Below, one piece after another: positions 50,642-59,373 of a stretch of DNA of 64,000 nt. The translations under genes were made by a program, and so were the position numbers. The notes under the pieces were generated by a model, which was not told the DNA's origin, made no database searches, and saw nothing but the letters and a program-made list of their open reading frames with translations. How positions within the stretch are numbered: the first letter of the stretch is position 1; every line of letters begins with the position of its first letter. The DNA is from Candidatus Bathyarchaeota archaeon (lineage in GTDB: Archaea; Thermoproteota; Bathyarchaeia; TCS64), in assembly GCA_016783455.1 (NCBI GenBank), contig JADHWN010000003.1:1-64000 (forward strand), read 5' to 3'.

Positions 50642-51910
50642 CTAGGCCCTTGAGAGGATGTCCCTGGGATATACGGCCTTGTCGCCCAGCCACCCCTCTA
50701 TCCTCATCAGGCGGTTGTACTTGGCCGTGCGCTCCCCCCGGGCAGGGGCGCCGGACTTGATCTGCCCGCATCCGATGCCCACGGCCAGGTCAGCCACGAA
50801 GGGGTCCTCCGTGTCCCCTGACCTGTGGGAGGCCTGGACGGCGTATCCGTTGCTCCTCGCCATCTCCGCTGCGCTCAGGGCCTCCGTCAGCGTCCCGACC
50901 TGATTCACCTTCCAGAGGAGGGCGTTGGCCGCCCCCATCTCTATCCCCCTCTGCAGCCGCTTCGGGTTCGTGACGAACACGTCGTCACCCAGGATCTGGA
51001 TGTCCAGGGCCTTCGTTATCTCTGCGAAGCCCTCGTAGTCCTCCTCCTCCAGCGGGTCCTCTATGGAGACGATGGGATAGCTGTCGGAGAGCTCCTTGTA
51101 GAGCTGGATCATCTCCCCCGTGTCCAGCTTCTCCCCCGAGACGCTGTACCCCTCCCCCGCCTTGTAGAAGGAGCTGGCGGCGACATCCATCGCCAGCGAG
51201 ACCTCCCTCGCGTAGCCCATCTCCTCCACGGCCTTCAGGACCGAGTCGAGGGCGTCCTCGGGGCGATCTAGTGGTGGGCTGAACCCTCCCTCGTCTCCGA
51301 CGTTGATGGCGTCGCGTCCGTGGGCGTCCCTCAGCTGCTTCTTCAGGGCGTGGTAGATCTCAGATCCCATCTGCACGGCCTCCCTGAAGCTCTCCGCTCC
51401 AAGCGGTACGATCATGAACTCCTGGAAGTCGAGCTTGTTCCCGGCGTGCTGCCCCCCGTTGATGATGTTGAAGAAGGGAACAGGTAATATACTCGGCTCA
51501 TCCTCAGCCACGTACTCGTATAGCCGCTTACCCTCAGATGATGCCGCGGTCTTGGCGCAGGCGATGGAGACGCCCAGGATGGAGTTGCCCCCAAGCCTCG
51601 ACTTGTTCTCGGTGCCGTCGAGCTCGATCATGAGGTCGTCTATGAGGCGCTGCTCCCTGACGTCCACGCCGACGAGGCTGGACCTGATGGTCCCCGTGAC
51701 CGTCTTGATGGCCTCGAGCACGCCCTTCCCGTGGTAGCGGGCTCCCCCGTCCCGGAGCTCCAACGCCTCGTAGGTGCCCGTCGAGGCCCCGCTCGGCACG
51801 ATTGCGGAGTCCAGGACGCCGCCCTCTGTCTTCACCTCCACCTCCAGCGTGGGGTTCCCTCTGGAGTCGAGGACCTCCCATGCCCTGATATCCGAGATAG
51901 AATGCTTCAA
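50642..51910 (-). CDS. eno: Enolase
   Basis: 422 residues; interconverts 2-phosphoglycerate and PEP. DSRGNPTLEVEV at the N-terminus, NQVGTLTEAL and SHRSGDTEDPFVADLAV with the catalytic region are present, along with metal ligands in SIEDPLEEEDYEG and QILGDDVFVTN. The frame opens at TTG 51916, but TTG 51910 lies 7 bases after GGAGG, so it is chosen. With PPDK it serves lower glycolysis or gluconeogenesis. Confidence 0.96.
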   Translation of the reverse strand: MKHSISDIRAWEVLDSRGNPTLEVEVKTEGGVLDSAIVPSGASTGTYEALELRDGGARYHGKGVLEAIKTVTGTIRSSLVGVDVREQRLIDDLMIELDGTENKSRLGGNSILGVSIACAKTAASSEGKRLYEYVAEDEPSILPVPFFNIINGGQHAGNKLDFQEFMIVPLGAESFREAVQMGSEIYHALKKQLRDAHGRDAINVGDEGGFSPPLDRPEDALDSVLKAVEEMGYAREVSLAMDVAASSFYKAGEGYSVSGEKLDTGEMIQLYKELSDSYPIVSIEDPLEEEDYEGFAEITKALDIQILGDDVFVTNPKRLQRGIEMGAANALLWKVNQVGTLTEALSAAEMARSNGYAVQASHRSGDTEDPFVADLAVGIGCGQIKSGAPARGERTAKYNRLMRIEGWLGDKAVYPRDILSRA

Positions 51911-51962
51911 ACCCAACCCTCCGTCTTCGATTGGGCTCTTTATTACTAAAGACTATCGAGGC

Positions 51963-52901
51963 TCAGGGGCTCCCCTCGATCCGGAGCTCCACCGTCCCCC
52001 TCTGGCTTCCCCGGGCCAGAGTGAACCCCGCAAGGTCCCCGACGCTCCTCCTGTCGATCTCCGCCTTCAGCTCCTGTGTGGTACTGACGGGGGTCTCATC
52101 GACGGCGATGATGACGTCGCCCGATGCTATCGAGGCCTTCTGGGCTGGGCTACCCGGGACCACGTTGGTTATGAGGACTCCGCTCTGGACTCCGAGGTTG
52201 TAGTAGGAGGCCACCTGGGGGGTGACCGTGACGCCGTAGATCCCTATCCAGGGGCTCGTGGCCGTCCCGTGAGTCTTGATCCGCTCGACGCATTCCATGA
52301 CCGTGTTGATGGGTATGGCGAAGCCTATGCCCTGGGCGTATGGGATGACCGCCGTGTTGATGGCGATGACCCTCCCCTTCGTGTCCACGAGGGGTCCCCC
52401 GCTGTTCCCTGGGTTGATGGAGGCGTCCGTCTGGACAAGCCCCGTGAAAGACGCCTCGCGGCTCTGGATCGAGCGGTCGAGGGCGCTGATCACGCCCCTC
52501 GTGACCGTGGGTCCCCCCACGAGGCCGAAGGGGTTCCCGATTGCGTAGACGCTCTGTCCGACCCTGATCTCGTCGGAGTCGCCCAGCTGAGCCGCCGGGA
52601 GGTCGTCGGCGTCGATCTTCACGAGGGCGATGTCGATGCTACTGCAGCTGCCCAGGATGACTCCCTCTACTGGCTTGTTGTCCCAGAGGACCACACCTAT
52701 CTTCCCCGCCTGCCTGACGACGTGCGCGTTTGTCACGATGTGTCCATCCGCCTCCAGGATGAACCCGCTCCCTGAGCCCTTCAGGGGCATCCTCCGGTTG
52801 TAGTAGTCCCGCACCACTCGCACGGTGTTGATGTGGACGACGCTCTTGTTCACGGACTCGAGCACGTTGAGAATCTCATCCTCAGAGGACGTGTTGATCA
52901 C
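51963..52901 (-). CDS. HtrA/DegP-like serine protease with PDZ domain
   Basis: 312 residues. The catalytic triad is His in TNAHVV, Asp in DIALVKI and Ser in GNSGGPL. A PDZ domain (about 215-312) contains GVLITNVVPGSPAQKA. There is no signal peptide or membrane anchor at the N-terminus, so a cytoplasmic quality-control protease is likely, unlike most bacterial HtrAs. It lies next to a thioredoxin and a TrxB-like gene on the same strand. Confidence 0.92.
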   Translation of the reverse strand: MINTSSEDEILNVLESVNKSVVHINTVRVVRDYYNRRMPLKGSGSGFILEADGHIVTNAHVVRQAGKIGVVLWDNKPVEGVILGSCSSIDIALVKIDADDLPAAQLGDSDEIRVGQSVYAIGNPFGLVGGPTVTRGVISALDRSIQSREASFTGLVQTDASINPGNSGGPLVDTKGRVIAINTAVIPYAQGIGFAIPINTVMECVERIKTHGTATSPWIGIYGVTVTPQVASYYNLGVQSGVLITNVVPGSPAQKASIASGDVIIAVDETPVSTTQELKAEIDRRSVGDLAGFTLARGSQRGTVELRIEGSP

Positions 52902-52934
52902 CCCTCAACTTCTCGTGGCGGGCGTTTTTAAACG

Positions 52935-53213
52935 CTATCTGCCGAGGGCCTCGTCGATGGATGCGACGAGGTCCTCCTTCTTGAAGGGGAAGCCGACGAA
53001 CTTCTTCTCCCCTTCGACGAACACTGTGGGGACGGACATGACCCCGTTCGCCATGCCCCTCTTGATGCCCTCCGGCGTGTATGTGTTGACCTCCTCCACC
53101 TCTATGCTGTCCCCGTACCTTGAGGCTACCTCAGCGACGAGCTTCTTGGCTTCGGGGCAGTGGGGGCAGACGGGTGAGAAATAGACCTCTATCTTGACCA
53201 ACTTTATCGTCAT
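52935..53213 (-). CDS. Small thioredoxin/glutaredoxin-like protein
   Basis: 92 residues. The active site is CPHC in VYFSPVCPHCPEAKKLV, and the cis-Pro lies in MSVPTVFVEG. Its size and fold match the small archaeal thioredoxin/glutaredoxin-like proteins (MJ0307 type). It is likely the partner of the TrxB-like flavoprotein encoded 78 bases upstream. Confidence 0.9.
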   Translation of the reverse strand: MTIKLVKIEVYFSPVCPHCPEAKKLVAEVASRYGDSIEVEEVNTYTPEGIKRGMANGVMSVPTVFVEGEKKFVGFPFKKEDLVASIDEALGR

Positions 53214-53291
53214 TCATGCTGGTAGAAATGGATAAAAACGTGATCCTTGAGGACGAGGGCAATTGGCAGTGATAGAATATTGAGGCTTGGA

Positions 53292-54227
53292 CTATTTCTT
53301 GCTCTTAAGTGCTCTCACGTAGCGGAAGGCAGCCAACCCGGCCTTCCCCCCGTCTCCCGCGGCCGTGACTATCTGCATCCCGCCGCAGACGCAGTCCCCC
53401 GCGGCGTAGATCCCCTCGACGTTCGTCCTCTGGTTCTTGTCCACCATGATGCAGCCCCCGTCATCCGTCTCGATACCCGAGTCCCGGAGGATGTCCGATG
53501 TCCCGACGTGGTCTAGGATGATGAAGACTCCGTTCACGTTCAGCTTCTTGACGGGGCCCTCCTTCATGTTGATGTGGGTGACGACCTGGTCACCCTCGAT
53601 GGACTCGACATCGACACCATCGAGGACGTCTATTTTCGTGTGTTCAGTGAGCTCATCGAGCTCCTCGATGCCCTCCTTGAACCCACCGCTCCCCGGTATA
53701 GAGTATACCTTGCTGGCCGTGTCGGCCAACCTCAGGGCGTCCTCCACAGCGTCCTTGCCAGATCCCACGACGGCCACGGGCTGATCCTTGTAGAAGGGGC
53801 CGTCGCAGATGGCGCAGTAGCCGACGCCGCGGCCCTTGAACTTCAGCTCCCCCCGTATGTTCATGCTCTTCCTCTGGATGCCCGTGGTGATCACGACGGC
53901 TTTGCTCTGATAGAATCCTCCTCTTGTCTGCACGAGCTTGGTGTCGCCCATGTCGCTCAGGCCGACGACGGTCTCCTGCTTGAACTCGACGCCGAACTTT
54001 TTCGTCTGGTCTATGAACCTTTTCATGAGCTTGGTGCCGGTGAGCCCCTCAGGGAAACCCGGGAAGTTCTCTACACGGTGGGGCCCCCAAGCCCTCCCTC
54101 CCAGCTTTTTACCCTCGATGAGGAGGGTGCCGAGTCCCTGGCGGGCTGTGTAGATCCCGGCTGTAAGTCCGGCTGGGCCTCCCCCGAGTATGATGACGTC
54201 GTACACGATCTCAGTCAAGAGACGCAC
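53292..54227 (-). CDS. trxB: Thioredoxin-reductase-like flavoprotein with atypical NAD(P)H site
   Basis: 311 residues. The FAD motif GGGPAGLTAGIYTAR is near the start, the redox motif CAIC in GYCAICDGPF is central and the C-terminal AAGDCVCG closes the FAD domain. The NAD(P)H-domain motif is VVGSGKDAVEDAL, and the HRR-x-x-x-R motif that binds the 2'-phosphate of NADPH is absent, with KVYSIPGSGGFKEG in its place. It may therefore use NADH, F420H2 or ferredoxin, as some archaeal TrxRs do. GTG 54227 has AAGGA upstream. Confidence 0.9.
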   Translation of the reverse strand: MRLLTEIVYDVIILGGGPAGLTAGIYTARQGLGTLLIEGKKLGGRAWGPHRVENFPGFPEGLTGTKLMKRFIDQTKKFGVEFKQETVVGLSDMGDTKLVQTRGGFYQSKAVVITTGIQRKSMNIRGELKFKGRGVGYCAICDGPFYKDQPVAVVGSGKDAVEDALRLADTASKVYSIPGSGGFKEGIEELDELTEHTKIDVLDGVDVESIEGDQVVTHINMKEGPVKKLNVNGVFIILDHVGTSDILRDSGIETDDGGCIMVDKNQRTNVEGIYAAGDCVCGGMQIVTAAGDGGKAGLAAFRYVRALKSKK

Positions 54228-54255
54228 ACTTCCTTGAGTGTAGGTGAGGCAGCTC

Positions 54256-54265
54256 TATAAAAAAA
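54256..54265 (-). promoter_or_regulatory. TATA-like element of the TrxB-like gene
   Basis: On the minus strand TTTTTTTATA lies 29-38 bases upstream of the GTG start at 54227. Confidence 0.45.
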
Positions 54266-54284
54266 GAGTCCTTTGTGGAGCCCG

Positions 54285-56672
54285 CTACTCCCTGTACTCC
54301 TTGATGCGCTCCGCCATCTCCGTGAGGCGCCTCTGGACGAGGTAATTGATGGTGCCCTCCTCGTATGTCCCGTCCGGTCGCCTCTCGCCAGCCCTCTCTC
54401 CGGTGAGGACTTCGATGCCCTCGTTGATGGTCTTCACGGGGTAGATGTGGAACCTCCCCTCCTTGATTGCCTCGACGACCTCCTCCTTCAGCATCAGGTT
54501 CTGGACGTTGCTGTAGGGGATGACACAGCCCTCCTTACCTGTAAGCCCCTTCACCTTGCAGATCTCGTAGAATCCCTCCACCTTCTCGTTCACACCGCCA
54601 ATCGCTTGGACCTTCCCCTTCTGGTTGACGGATCCAGTCACGGCGAATTGCTGTTTAATTGGTTTCCCCGAGAGGGCCGAGAGCATGGCATAGAGCTCAG
54701 TGCTGGAGGCGCTGTCCCCGTCGACCCCCGTATAGCTCTGCTCAAAGGCCAGCCTAGCCGTAAGGCTCAGGGGCTCGTCTTGAGCATACTGTCCATCCAG
54801 ATAGCCGCTTAGGATCATCACTCCCTTCGTGTGTGTTGGGCCGCCCATCTGTGCCTCACGTTCGATGTCGATGATGCCCTTCCTCCCCACCCCGATGCTT
54901 GCGGTGATCTTGCTGGGCTTGCCGAACCCGTAGTCCCCCAGGGAGAGCACGGCGAGCCCGTTCACCTGCCCCACCTTCTCCCCCTCGGTCTCGATGAGGA
55001 TGACGTTCCTCGCGATCATCTCGTCGATCCGCTTCTCGACGAGGTTCGACCTGTAGATCTTCTCCTCCAGCGCCATGCTGATGTGCTTCCTGGTGATCAA
55101 CCCGGCGCCCTCCTCGACGGCATAGAAGTTGGCCTCCCGGATGATGTCGGACACCGCCGCGAACTGGGTCGACATCTTCGTCTGGTCGGCTGCGAGCCTT
55201 GAGCTGTACTCTATCATAGCCGCGACGCCTGACGGGTCGAGGTGGGTCAGCTCCTCCTTCTGGCAGAGGGCGCAGATGAAGGATGCGAAGAGATGGGCGT
55301 TCTCCTCGTTCCTGTCCATGGTGACGTCGAAGTCAGCCTTCACCTTGAACAGCTCATTAAACTCCCTGTCCCTCGTGTAGAGGATCTGGTAGACCTGGGG
55401 GTCCCCGACCAGTATCACCTTGCAGTCGAATGGTATGGGCTCTGGCGAGATCGACTTGGTCATTATGACGCCGAGTCGAGCAGCGGCCTCCTCGATCTCC
55501 AGCTTCTGGTTCGAGATAGTCCTCTTCAGGCTCTCGTATACTACGGGATTAGTGAACAGCCCTTCAACCGGTAAGACCAGGAAACCACCGTTGGCCCTGT
55601 GAGCTGAACCCGCACGTATCATGGTGAAGTCCGTGACCAGGGCCCCGAATCTTGCCTCCTTCTCTGTCGCACCGAAGAGCCTGGGGTATGTGGGGTTCTC
55701 CTCCATGACGACGGGGGCTCCCTTCAGCTCCGAGTTGTCGACGATCAGGTTGACCTTGTACTTGTCCGTCGGGTCGCTCCTCATCCCTGGCATCTGGAAG
55801 GGGAGTTGAGGTGTCTCCTGTCTCTCCTCCTGGAGGATGGATGGCAGGTTATCGAGGACGTCGTCCTCAACATCGCCAAGGAAGCTTATCACGTCCTCGC
55901 AGTCGCTCAACTTATCCTTCAGAACAGCCAGCATCGGCTCCAATGCGAAGGAGGCTACGGCCATGTTCAGCTCCCTGATAGCGTCGCCCATCTTCCTCTC
56001 GATGTCCCGGAACTCCTTGAGGGAACTCCTCAGCTGCTCCTGGAGGGCCTCCCTCCGCTCCTGGATCTGCTGTTGCTGGTCCGGTGGGAGCTGAGCAAAC
56101 TCCTGATCATTGATGGGTCGACCGTCCACTATCGGGATCAGAGCCAGTCCGATGGGGGTCCTCTGGAGGAGGAACCCGGCGTTGGCCGCTATGGAGTTGA
56201 CCTTTTTCGTGACCTCGTTCCGCTCGGTCTCTATCACCTTTAGCGTGTCGCTCCTCCTGCTGGCGTATTCCTCGCTCTCGAAGGCCACCCTCAGTGCGCC
56301 CCTCATCTCGGAGACGAACCTCTCCATATCCCTCTTGAACTCGGCCCCCTTACCTGCTGGAAGCTCTGCGGCGTGAGGCCTGTCGGCGTCCTTGAAGTTG
56401 TTGACATAGACCCAATCCGAGGGAACGGGGCGGTCCTTGGCTATCTCCTCGAGGAAGTTGACGATAGCGCTCCTCCTCCCGGTCCCTGGTATGCCTGAGA
56501 CGTAGATGTTGAATCCCTTGTCCTTTATCTTGAGTCCGAACTGGAGGGCCCTGACAGCCCGGTCCTGCCCTATGATCTCATTTAGAGGCGTGAGTTCAGC
56601 GGTGGTCGTGCACTCCACGTTCTCGTGGCGGTAGACCTTGCGCGCCTGCTCATATGAAAGCTCAACAACCAT
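54285..56672 (-). CDS. Lon-related protease with AAA_32-type N-domain
   Basis: 795 residues. The Lon catalytic dyad is Ser in GDSASSTEL and Lys in GGVNEKVEGF. The N-terminal ATPase region has the loop GIPGTGRRSAI, where the Walker A Lys is an Arg, as is common in YcbZ/AAA_32-type Lon relatives. No TM segment is present, so it differs from the membrane-bound archaeal LonB. ATG 56672 is chosen over TTG 56690 because the family starts near VVELSYEQ. A TATA element lies about 50 bases upstream. Confidence 0.87.
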   Translation of the reverse strand: MVVELSYEQARKVYRHENVECTTTAELTPLNEIIGQDRAVRALQFGLKIKDKGFNIYVSGIPGTGRRSAIVNFLEEIAKDRPVPSDWVYVNNFKDADRPHAAELPAGKGAEFKRDMERFVSEMRGALRVAFESEEYASRRSDTLKVIETERNEVTKKVNSIAANAGFLLQRTPIGLALIPIVDGRPINDQEFAQLPPDQQQQIQERREALQEQLRSSLKEFRDIERKMGDAIRELNMAVASFALEPMLAVLKDKLSDCEDVISFLGDVEDDVLDNLPSILQEERQETPQLPFQMPGMRSDPTDKYKVNLIVDNSELKGAPVVMEENPTYPRLFGATEKEARFGALVTDFTMIRAGSAHRANGGFLVLPVEGLFTNPVVYESLKRTISNQKLEIEEAAARLGVIMTKSISPEPIPFDCKVILVGDPQVYQILYTRDREFNELFKVKADFDVTMDRNEENAHLFASFICALCQKEELTHLDPSGVAAMIEYSSRLAADQTKMSTQFAAVSDIIREANFYAVEEGAGLITRKHISMALEEKIYRSNLVEKRIDEMIARNVILIETEGEKVGQVNGLAVLSLGDYGFGKPSKITASIGVGRKGIIDIEREAQMGGPTHTKGVMILSGYLDGQYAQDEPLSLTARLAFEQSYTGVDGDSASSTELYAMLSALSGKPIKQQFAVTGSVNQKGKVQAIGGVNEKVEGFYEICKVKGLTGKEGCVIPYSNVQNLMLKEEVVEAIKEGRFHIYPVKTINEGIEVLTGERAGERRPDGTYEEGTINYLVQRRLTEMAERIKEYRE

Positions 56673-56716
56673 CTCAATCAAATCCCACAATAAACTAGTA
56701 GGATGATTTCAAAGAG

Positions 56717-56727
56717 CTTATTTAAAC
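56717..56727 (-). promoter_or_regulatory. TATA-like element of the Lon-like gene
   Basis: On the minus strand GTTTAAATAAG lies 45-55 bases upstream of the ATG at 56672. Confidence 0.5.
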
Positions 56728-56749
56728 CCGACAGTCACAAATGAGAAAC

Positions 56750-57205
56750 TCATTCAGCCATCTTCATGAGGTCCCTGAAGCTGATGCCTCCCCCGATCCT
56801 GAGGGAGTAGTCGCCGGGCTTATCGATCACCTGGAAGACCCAGCCCTTGTACTTGAACTTGGCAGCCAGGACGGCCAGCCTCTTCGGGTAGATCTTATGG
56901 ATCTCGAGGAACTCGAAGAGCTTCGTGATCTGCTTCCTCTTGTAGTATGCGTACCTAGCCTGGCTCTTAGCCTCGAAGGCGAGGATGGTCTTCCCCCTGA
57001 TGGCGAATACGTCGGGGAGGGGCTCGTTGCTGGGGGCGCTCACCGGGACCCTGAGGGCGTCGAAACCGACTTTACGCAGCATCTTCACCAACTCGCGCTC
57101 AGCGTCGTAGCCCCTCTTCTTCATACTCCTGACCTGAGCCCTATCGAGGGTTCTAGTAAACCTCTCTCTCTTAGGCTTGTTATTAGCTAGGTCCCGCAGA
57201 GACAT
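56750..57205 (-). CDS. hjc: Holliday junction resolvase Hjc
   Basis: 151 residues. RGYDAERELVKMLRKVGF, the metal Asp in PLPDVFAIRG and the E-x-K of FEAKSQ form the nuclease core of Hjc, which cuts four-way junctions in recombination. A roughly 30-residue basic N-terminal extension (RERFTRTLDRAQVRSMKK) precedes the usual start and may aid DNA binding. RadA is in the same window, 6 kb away. Confidence 0.9.
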   Translation of the reverse strand: MSLRDLANNKPKRERFTRTLDRAQVRSMKKRGYDAERELVKMLRKVGFDALRVPVSAPSNEPLPDVFAIRGKTILAFEAKSQARYAYYKRKQITKLFEFLEIHKIYPKRLAVLAAKFKYKGWVFQVIDKPGDYSLRIGGGISFRDLMKMAE

Positions 57206-57217
57206 ATCTCAAAGCCC

Positions 57218-57535
57218 CTATTCCTCTTCAGGGAGCTTCAGGTCGCCAGACTCGATGGGTGCCACCGCCAGCTTGATGAGATCTTTCAACCAGGTGGAGA
57301 ATGTGTCAGCGTTGGCGTATTTCTGGTACCTCCGCTTGTGGGGGACCTTCGTCACGAGCCTTATCTCCACCATCTTCTTGAGGTAGAACTTTGCGGAGGA
57401 GCGGGAGATGTCGCAGACCCTCGCCAGATCACCGCTCGTGAAGGCCTGGTCCAGCTGGGCGTAACCCAGGATCACCTTGGGTGGGAGGGAGAAGGTCTTG
57501 TCGACTATCTCCGTGAGGGCCTCTTCGCGGGACAT
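57218..57535 (-). CDS. Winged-helix transcription regulator (putative)
   Basis: 105 residues. SGDLARVCDISRSSAKFYLKK and RLVTKVPHKRRYQKY form a helix-turn-helix with a basic wing. The frame extends to 57685, but ATG 57535 has GTGAT in its leader (GTGATTTCTGG) and is chosen. It lies 12 bases before hjc and about 90 after an Lrp-like gene on the same strand. Confidence 0.75.
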   Translation of the reverse strand: MSREEALTEIVDKTFSLPPKVILGYAQLDQAFTSGDLARVCDISRSSAKFYLKKMVEIRLVTKVPHKRRYQKYANADTFSTWLKDLIKLAVAPIESGDLKLPEEE

Positions 57536-57621
57536 CCAGAAATCACTACTTGCAGGGGATAATATCGGGTCAAGGTTAATAAAAGTGGGGTGAGTAAAAA
57601 ACAAAACTTGGGCTGTTACGG

Positions 57622-58695
57622 TCATATCATTGGCTTCAGGCCTGCCAGGACCTCTTTCACCATAAACTTCCGGGTCGAGAGCCACTTCCCATTCAAGTAC
57701 GGCTCGTCCCAGAACCAGTACCTCATGCTGGAGTCGTAGTCGCTCCAGCTGACCTTCACATCGTTACAGTGCTTCTGGAGGATACTACCAAGATTCGGCA
57801 GATCCAGCGAAGGGAGGGCTGTCTGGAGGAGGAACCCGTCTTTAGTGGGTATCTGGGTTGACTGGAAGGGCAACTCCCCGACGGCGTGATGAAACCTCTC
57901 GGTGACCGAGATGGGGCACCTGCACTCGAAGAGGAGCGTGGAGAAGAGCCTCGAAGCGTTCCTGTGGACGATGACCCTATAGGCGTCGACGACGTTGTTG
58001 TCATCGAAGAACTTGATCCTCCGCGTGAGATGGTAGTTGGGTATCCCCGCCCTATCCGCGATCTCCTTCTTCTTATCCCTGGCGTCAATCGTCAGCTGCC
58101 TCAGTATCCTCATGTCCCTGTCATCCATCTGGGAAGCGACAGAAGGTGTGCCCTGTAGCGGGGAGGGCGTCTCGGGGAAGTTGACCTCCCACCATTCCCA
58201 ATTGAAGTCCCAGGAGTCGCCATCGACGTCATAGCACGTGAAGTCCGTCTCCGTGTGCGCCCACGATGAAATTGAAATGTCGTACCTGTAGCCCTTGATC
58301 AACCCCAAGTTCACGATCTCATCGAAGAACTCCAGTAGAAGGGGCAGTGAGCCGGTGGGTACGGCGAACATTACGAAGTGTCCGTTCGTCTCACCGAGGC
58401 ACCGAGCCCTGAACCTCGTGTAGGGGTGGAGGTCAAGCGCATTCTCGACGATCTTGATGGCCTCGAAGGGGGTCTCGATGAAGAAGTAGAACTGCTCGAG
58501 GCCCACAGAGGAGTATGACACCTCCGCGGATATCGAGATAAGTATGCCTTCGTCGTAGAGCTGCTTCATCCTCTTGGAGAAGGTGGTCGTCGTCATGTCT
58601 GCTTCTTTGCTCAGGACGTTTATGGGGTCAAGTGGTCTTCTACCGAGGACAGAGAGAACCTGTACGTCCTTCCGTGTAAGCCTCGATGAGACCAC
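57622..58695 (-). CDS. Tandem winged-helix (Lrp/AsnC-like) regulator
   Basis: 357 residues with two winged-helix domains. The first is LTRKDVQVLSVLGRRPLDPI to about residue 60 and the second is MDDRDMRILRQLTIDARDKK from about residue 190. The segments between and after them look like ligand-binding domains with SISSWAHTETDFTC and YFFIETPFEA. A duplicated Lrp-like layout in one chain is less common than the usual one-HTH dimer. Effector and targets are unknown. The GTG start at 58695 has no clear SD. Confidence 0.8.
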   Translation of the reverse strand: MVSSRLTRKDVQVLSVLGRRPLDPINVLSKEADMTTTTFSKRMKQLYDEGILISISAEVSYSSVGLEQFYFFIETPFEAIKIVENALDLHPYTRFRARCLGETNGHFVMFAVPTGSLPLLLEFFDEIVNLGLIKGYRYDISISSWAHTETDFTCYDVDGDSWDFNWEWWEVNFPETPSPLQGTPSVASQMDDRDMRILRQLTIDARDKKKEIADRAGIPNYHLTRRIKFFDDNNVVDAYRVIVHRNASRLFSTLLFECRCPISVTERFHHAVGELPFQSTQIPTKDGFLLQTALPSLDLPNLGSILQKHCNDVKVSWSDYDSSMRYWFWDEPYLNGKWLSTRKFMVKEVLAGLKPMI

Positions 58696-58728
58696 CCCCC
58701 CATGTGAGTCCTCGCGACTTCAGCTCCT

Positions 58729-59226
58729 CTAATTGTTTACTGGTCCGACCGAGCCCCCAGGGGGATCGAAGACTATTACGTTGGATTTAGCCGTCTCATC
58801 ACCGCAACTGGCGTATGCGAGCCCCTTGTACCATCCTTCCAAGTTGTATAGTTTTATGGTGAACTTTTTCGTTGTCCAGGAGTCATCATCGCAGTATATC
58901 CTGATGGTCATCCTCGTTTTCGCATCGTACTTCTTCCCGCTGGTTATCGGGTTGTTAGGGTCTTTACCGATGTATTTCGTCATGAGCACAAGTTTTACGG
59001 AGTATCTGCCCTCTTCGCTGACTTTCACCTTCACTGTCCCGTATATCTTGACATCGTCTTCAAACCCGTCGCCATCCAGGTCCGAAACCTTCACGCCTCT
59101 CAGGGAGACGCCGAGTCCCTCCACAGGGTCCTCCCTCTGTCTCTTCGCAGAGACTGGAGCCACTGTGAATATGCTTAAAGTTAGGATGATCAAAACGAGT
59201 CCCATGGATCTCTTTGCATTTTTCAT
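58729..59226 (-). CDS. Secreted small protein with calcium-loop-like motif
   Basis: 165 residues. A signal peptide (MKNAKRSMGLVLIILTLSIF, ending VAPVSA) is followed by a beta-rich domain. VSDLDGDGFEDDVKIYG resembles a DxDxDG calcium loop of dockerin/EF-hand type. Several Cys near 125-155 could form a disulfide. ATG 59226 is used; the frame extends upstream to 59298. It is not a recognised enzyme. Confidence 0.75.
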   Translation of the reverse strand: MKNAKRSMGLVLIILTLSIFTVAPVSAKRQREDPVEGLGVSLRGVKVSDLDGDGFEDDVKIYGTVKVKVSEEGRYSVKLVLMTKYIGKDPNNPITSGKKYDAKTRMTIRIYCDDDSWTTKKFTIKLYNLEGWYKGLAYASCGDETAKSNVIVFDPPGGSVGPVNN

Positions 59227-59373
59227 GGCGCTTGCATGATCATTGTAGTAATTTATAAAACTTTCAAAATATTCTGCAACTAATTGTAAAAAAATCAAGA
59301 TTATTTAATATATTTTTGCAATACGGATGAAAAAATGATATCCCCCTCAAGACATGATAACAAAAGGATAGGT

